Shown: in pieces, positions 5,517 to 8,604 of the stretch | Numbering within the stretch: position 1 is the stretch's first letter | Layout of the letters: each line of letters opens with the position of its first letter | Source: Micavibrio sp. | Lineage (GTDB): Bacteria > Pseudomonadota > Alphaproteobacteria > Micavibrionales > Micavibrionaceae | Direction: 5' to 3' | Assembly (NCBI GenBank): GCA_027066695.1 | Contig: JAMONE010000166.1 | Span: 1 to 8,604, forward strand | DNA: 8,604 nucleotides | The notes under the pieces: model-generated | Told to the model about the DNA's origin: nothing | The model's database searches: none | The model's input: the letters and a program-made list of their open reading frames with translations, nothing else | Program-made: the position numbers and the translations under genes

Positions 5517-6797
5517 TTAGGTTCTTATTTGAGGGGAAAAGTTAGTTTTAACACCAAGCGTTTGCTCCACTGGATAATTTTCAATATCATGGCCTGTGAT
5601 TTCGCTAATATTTGTGGCAATTGCATTGCTTGAGGTTGTATCAAGGGCAGCTTGATCCGAAAACCCCTTACCGCAAAGACCTTTAACTTTATCCTCAACG
5701 GTGCATTCTTCTTCTTCTTCGGGCGGTGGTGGTGGCGACTTTGGTGGTGGTTCACCCTTACCGCAAAGACCCTTAACTTTATCTTCTACGGGGCATCTCT
5801 TATCAGGCGCAGGTGTGGCGCATAAATTGAGTTCACCATTCTCATACTTTTGTTTTAGCATAGGAAGATAGATATTCTCTCTTCTTATGTCATATGGTGT
5901 CATATGGTCATCAGGGTCATTCCATCGTACGATACCAAAGAATGATGCAGGAGATTCATAAACAGATCTTACGAGTCTTTCTTGCTCTGCCTCGGGCTGA
6001 TCATGATAAAGTCTTGCTTTTTCTTTAACAAAGTCTATATGCATAGGACCATAATTTGCGGCAAAGGCAGCAGATTGATGCTCGCTGACAGCATCAGTGC
6101 CAACATGAAGTTCCCATTCTCTTTCCACCCCAAGTTGTTGTGCTCTTGCTTCTATATCGGGAGGGAAGCCGAACCCTCGTTCTACAAGGTGTAGGTCATT
6201 GATATCAGGTAAAAATATATGTTTACGAAGGTGAGTAGCATTATTTATATCTTGTTTATCAATGCAAAGTGCTTCTGCATGTGCATTTAGTATTTTTTGA
6301 GCGATTCTGCCAACATCTCTTTCAGAGAATATTTGTTTGTCTCCCATGCCAAGCTCTTTTGCAATTTCTTTTATATTAATTTCAAAAAGCTTCTTTTCTT
6401 GTTGGGCAAATAAAATATCGGCACTTACAGTATTTGTTGAAGATTTATGTATTGTTTCATAGACTGCTGTATCGAAGAAAGTATGTGTTGATTTTTTATC
6501 TAACCATAGCTTGTCTTCTTGCTTTGCTACAACGTCTTCATGATCTAGCTCATTCTTTATCACGTCTTTAATTGATTCAGGCAGCTTTTCGTAGCTGCTT
6601 TTTAGCTCAGCTAGCTTTGGGTCATCTTTGCTTAAAATATATGTATCAAGAACATTTAGAAATGATGCCTTAGTAGGGTCAGGCTTTGGGCGAACGGCTA
6701 AATTCTTGGTTTCTGCAAAGATTGTAGGCAGCTGCGCATTCATTTTTTTTATGAATGAGACGAGCTGATCTCCATCTGATTTTGTTATATCTGCCAT
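5517..6797 (-). CDS. Uncharacterised protein with duplicated Cys-bounded C-terminal motif
   Basis: I do not recognise this 426-residue protein. The frame opens at a GTG (6803), but GAGG sits six bases before the ATG at 6797, so ATG is the likely start; residue numbers here count from the GTG. No signal peptide or transmembrane helix is visible. Residues 1-325 are hydrophilic, mostly helical-looking, with a conserved-looking stretch rich in acidic and aromatic residues (about 285-318). The C-terminal part has CPVEDKVKGLCGKG (337-350), a Pro-rich then Glu-rich linker (351-366), and CTVEDKVKGLCGKG (367-380), an exact 30-residue period. The end (381-428) is polar and Asn/Thr-rich. A strong promoter lies upstream, so it is expressed alone. 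It could be a lineage-specific structural or secreted protein; no enzyme motif was found. That it is a real gene is well supported; its function is unknown. Confidence 0.85.
   Translation of the reverse strand: MADITKSDGDQLVSFIKKMNAQLPTIFAETKNLAVRPKPDPTKASFLNVLDTYILSKDDPKLAELKSSYEKLPESIKDVIKNELDHEDVVAKQEDKLWLDKKSTHTFFDTAVYETIHKSSTNTVSADILFAQQEKKLFEINIKEIAKELGMGDKQIFSERDVGRIAQKILNAHAEALCIDKQDINNATHLRKHIFLPDINDLHLVERGFGFPPDIEARAQQLGVEREWELHVGTDAVSEHQSAAFAANYGPMHIDFVKEKARLYHDQPEAEQERLVRSVYESPASFFGIVRWNDPDDHMTPYDIRRENIYLPMLKQKYENGELNLCATPAPDKRCPVEDKVKGLCGKGEPPPKSPPPPPEEEEECTVEDKVKGLCGKGFSDQAALDTTSSNAIATNISEITGHDIENYPVEQTLGVKTNFSPQIRT
5664..5795 (-). repeat. Tandem 90-base duplication inside the uncharacterised gene
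   Basis: Two 42-base units, 5664-5705 and 5754-5795, start exactly 90 bases apart and encode the two CxVEDKVKGLCGKG motifs. Between them lies a purine-rich (coding strand) segment for Pro and Glu. Of 14 codon pairs, five differ: four silently (Gly, Lys, Glu, Val) and one Pro/Thr. Confidence 0.9.
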
Positions 6798-6841
6798 GTT
6801 CACCCTCGGCTATATTTTATAACCATTTATTATTTAGAGTA

Positions 6842-6870
6842 ATTATAAGCAATTATGCACATTAAGTCAA
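6842..6870 (-). promoter_or_regulatory. Sigma-70 promoter of the uncharacterised gene
   Basis: Minus-strand TTGACT (6865-6870), an exact 17-base spacer, then TATAAT (6842-6847): five of six and six of six consensus bases. Transcription would begin near 6835, giving a leader of roughly 38 bases to the ATG at 6797. It is the best promoter in the window and shows that the gene does not depend on read-through from ilvE. Confidence 0.75.
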
Positions 6871-6894
6871 ATTATAGATGCTTCCATTTATCCT

Positions 6895-6960
6895 TGTGCG
6901 TTGTTACTCGTCGGCTTACGTATGAAATATACGCTGCGCTCCTCGTGCCTAGCTCAAGAA
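6895..6960. repeat. Partly palindromic GC-richer intergenic element
   Basis: In an otherwise very AT-rich gap, this block is clearly richer in GC. Its centre is CGTAT (6919-6923), a 5-base loop, and ATACG (6929-6933), with further imperfect pairing outside. Two similar arms, CTCGTCGGC (6907-6915) and CTCCTCGTGC (6939-6948), flank it. It lies 14 bases beyond the ilvE stop and could fold in the ilvE transcript as a terminator or processing hairpin. The style resembles short dispersed repeats seen in alphaproteobacterial genomes. Only one copy is in the window, so the repeat status is inference. Confidence 0.4.
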
Positions 6961-6973
6961 TAAAGCTAAACAG

Positions 6974-7846
6974 CTATACCCGCACCAGAGCTTCATAAGC
7001 GGCGCGGAGCTTTTTGGTTATTGGCCCAACGCTATAATGATTATCATCAATTTGCCCTACAGCCGTTACTTCTGCTGCTGTTCCTGTAACAAAAATCTCC
7101 TCGAAAGAGCCAAGCTCATCAGGTTTTATATGGCGCACTTCTACTGGTATATCCAAACCCTTGGCTATTTCAATAACCGTTTGTCGGGTTATACCGTTTA
7201 AGAAACAATCAGGAGTAGGGGTTATTAACACGCCATCTTTTATAGCAAAGAAATTTGCTGCGGTGGCTTCGGCGATATATCCACGATAATCGAGCATAAG
7301 CGCATCATCAAATCCTTCATCTTCAACCTTATGTTTGGATATTGTGCAAATCATGTAAAGGCCAGCAGCTTTGCTTTGCGTAGGTGCGCTGTCTGGCTGA
7401 GGCTTACACCAATCTGCGGTTTTCAGGGTAATGCCTTTATTGCGTTTTTCTGCATCAAAATAAGCCCCCCAAGCCCAAGCAGCAACGCCAACATGTATTT
7501 TCGTTCCTCTGGCGGAAACGCCCATTTGCTCCCCTCCGCGCCAAGCAAATGCACGTACATAGCAATCCGTTAGCTCATTGGCTTTGCACACGTCATATTT
7601 GATTTTTTCAAGCTCATCCACGCTTACGGGCAATTCAAACCCAAGTATTTCAGCAGATTTATGCAAGCGTTCGGAATGTTCACGGCTCTTGAATATATTG
7701 CCGCCATACATGCGCTCACCCTCAAAAACCAAACTACCATAATGCATTGCATGGCTAAGCACATGGGTTTTTGCTTCGCGCCATGGTATCATTTCGCCAT
7801 TTACCCAAATAAATCCATCTCTGTCATCAAACGATAATATCGACAT
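6974..7846 (-). CDS. ilvE: Branched-chain amino-acid aminotransferase
   Basis: 290-residue PLP-dependent fold-type IV aminotransferase, cytoplasmic, catalysing the last step of valine, leucine and isoleucine synthesis (2-keto acid plus glutamate) and its reverse. The PLP lysine is Lys159 (QSKAAG). Glu193 in YIAEATAANFFAIKDG (190-205), LNGITRQTV (216-224) and the TGTAAEVTAV loop (254-263) are the family's cofactor and substrate motifs. The segment SLVFEGERMYGG (38-49) has FEGER where E. coli IlvE has FEGIR, a form common in alphaproteobacteria. ATG start; the ribosome-binding site is weak (AAGAAAG). It is divergent from the response regulator, with 44 bases between them. D-amino-acid transaminase or aminodeoxychorismate lyase share the fold, but length and motifs favour IlvE. 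Confidence 0.92.
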   Translation of the reverse strand: MSILSFDDRDGFIWVNGEMIPWREAKTHVLSHAMHYGSLVFEGERMYGGNIFKSREHSERLHKSAEILGFELPVSVDELEKIKYDVCKANELTDCYVRAFAWRGGEQMGVSARGTKIHVGVAAWAWGAYFDAEKRNKGITLKTADWCKPQPDSAPTQSKAAGLYMICTISKHKVEDEGFDDALMLDYRGYIAEATAANFFAIKDGVLITPTPDCFLNGITRQTVIEIAKGLDIPVEVRHIKPDELGSFEEIFVTGTAAEVTAVGQIDDNHYSVGPITKKLRAAYEALVRV

Positions 7847-7908
7847 TTTGCATGCTTTCTTTTTTATATATTAGGCACTAAGGTAGAATAATGGATATAA
7901 ATACACAA
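7847..7908 (-). promoter_or_regulatory. Shared divergent start region of ilvE and the response regulator
   Basis: Only 44 bases separate the two start codons, so promoters must overlap each other or reach into coding sequence. For ilvE the best pair is TTGTGT (7903-7908), 17 bases, TACCTT (7880-7885), a weak match lying partly within the response-regulator gene. No convincing promoter for the regulator was found. The arrangement would let the regulator affect ilvE or itself; this is inference. Confidence 0.25.
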
Positions 7909-8604
7909 GAGAAACAGGCTAATAAATCACATATACTTATTATTGATGATGATAGGCGTATTTGCGATCTTGTCTCTAGATTCCTGCATGAGCATGGTTT
8001 TATTACGTTAACGGCGGCAAATGCGGATGAAGCCGATGATATTATGGCTGATTTTGACTTTGATGCATTGGTTGTTGATGTCATGATGCCAAGGCGAAAC
8101 GGCACTGAATTTATCCAAGGGTTAAGAGCTAACGGAGTTGATATTCCCGCCTTGCTATTGACAGCATTAGGTGATGCACAAGACAGGATAGCAGGGTTTG
8201 AAGCTGGCGCAGATGATTACTTACCAAAGCCGTTTGAGCCTATGGAGCTGGTTTTGCGTCTAAAGTCAATATTGCGCAGAACAAAGGATAAGAGCGATGT
8301 TCAGCTTGTTTATCAAATTGGTAAATGGTGCTTTGACCCTAAACATGATGAGCTAAAATATAATAACGATATATTGAGCCTAACCTCAATGGAGGCGAAT
8401 TTATTAAGAGCATTAGCATCATCCGCTGGCAGCGTTGTTGAGCGTGAGGAGCTTGCCGAGCGTTGTTCTATTGACGCAGGAGAGCGCACAATAGATGTGC
8501 AGGTGACGCGTCTAAGGCGCAAGATTGAAGAAAACACCAAGACGCCGCGATATTTGCAAACTGTGCGTGGCAAGGGCTATTTATTGCGAGCCGAGAGATT
8601 ATAG
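7891..8604 (+). CDS. OmpR/PhoB-family response regulator, PetR-like
   Basis: 237-residue two-component regulator. The receiver domain (about 13-128) has the acidic pocket Asp20/Asp21, phosphoacceptor Asp63 (VVDVMMP), switch Thr91 (LLLTA) and Lys113 (LPKPF), all intact. The winged-helix domain (about 140-235) has the recognition region RTIDVQVTRLRRKIE (199-213) and the wing TVRGKGYLL (224-232). Both halves closely match alphaproteobacterial PetR-type regulators, notably DRIAGFEAGADDYLPKPFEP (98-117). In cells it should bind target promoters when phosphorylated by a histidine kinase, which is not in the window. ATG start with AAGGT about six bases upstream. The TAG is the last codon of the window, so downstream partners cannot be seen. 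Family assignment is firm; PetR orthology is from memory and less so. Confidence 0.92.
   Translation: MDINTQEKQANKSHILIIDDDRRICDLVSRFLHEHGFITLTAANADEADDIMADFDFDALVVDVMMPRRNGTEFIQGLRANGVDIPALLLTALGDAQDRIAGFEAGADDYLPKPFEPMELVLRLKSILRRTKDKSDVQLVYQIGKWCFDPKHDELKYNNDILSLTSMEANLLRALASSAGSVVEREELAERCSIDAGERTIDVQVTRLRRKIEENTKTPRYLQTVRGKGYLLRAERL

Noticed and set aside
5525..5755. Second minus-strand frame with Lys/Pro/His-rich protein inside the uncharacterised gene
   Set aside because: Composition comes from the frame-shifted Pro/Glu repeat; the main frame is longer and has a promoter and ribosome-binding site.
5664..5795. Short CRISPR-like array
   Set aside because: Only two units, in frame within a coding sequence, with mostly silent differences; this is a protein repeat.
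6798..6803. GTG start of the uncharacterised protein
   Set aside because: The GAGG ribosome-binding site directly abuts this GTG, leaving no spacing, whereas it is six bases from the ATG at 6797.
7878..8105. Minus-strand frame opposite the response regulator
   Set aside because: Antisense to a receiver domain with all catalytic residues intact; low-complexity Ser-rich translation.

Overview
The window reads as chromosome of an alphaproteobacterium with low to moderate GC. The support is the C-terminus of an EF-Ts, a branched-chain aminotransferase of the alphaproteobacterial FEGER type, and a response regulator closely resembling alphaproteobacterial PetR. The genus cannot be named from sequence alone.

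Layout. Bases 1-133 (+) are the end of tsf (EF-Ts); pyrH, which often follows it, is absent. Nine genes in a row then lie on the minus strand, read here from right to left. ilvE (6974-7846) is followed by an uncharacterised 426-residue protein (5517-6797) with its own near-consensus sigma-70 promoter. Next come a short transaldolase (4675-5331), a VapBC-type toxin-antitoxin pair (antitoxin 4297-4599, toxin 3920-4300), and a four-gene export operon: TetR regulator (3210-3836), membrane fusion protein (2056-3213), FtsX/MacB-like permease (914-2053) and ABC ATPase (212-910). The right end holds an OmpR-type response regulator (7891-8604, +), divergent from ilvE with only 44 bases between them.

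How the genes work together. The four-gene operon is tightly packed (ATGA overlap, then 2-3 base gaps). It encodes a self-regulated DevBCA/MacAB-like tripartite pump that lacks only the outer-membrane channel. A perfect dyad just upstream of tetR is the probable operator. The toxin-antitoxin pair is also coupled by an ATGA overlap and has a TTGACA-type promoter overlaid with GTTATC repeats. The other genes are single housekeeping units.

The least explained item is the 426-residue protein. Its C-terminal part carries a 14-residue motif bounded by cysteines, present twice at an exact 30-residue period and joined by a Pro/Glu linker. Four of the five codon differences between the copies are synonymous. 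A GC-richer partly palindromic block downstream of ilvE (about 6895-6960) looks like a dispersed intergenic repeat. No tRNA, rRNA, CRISPR array or transposase was seen.
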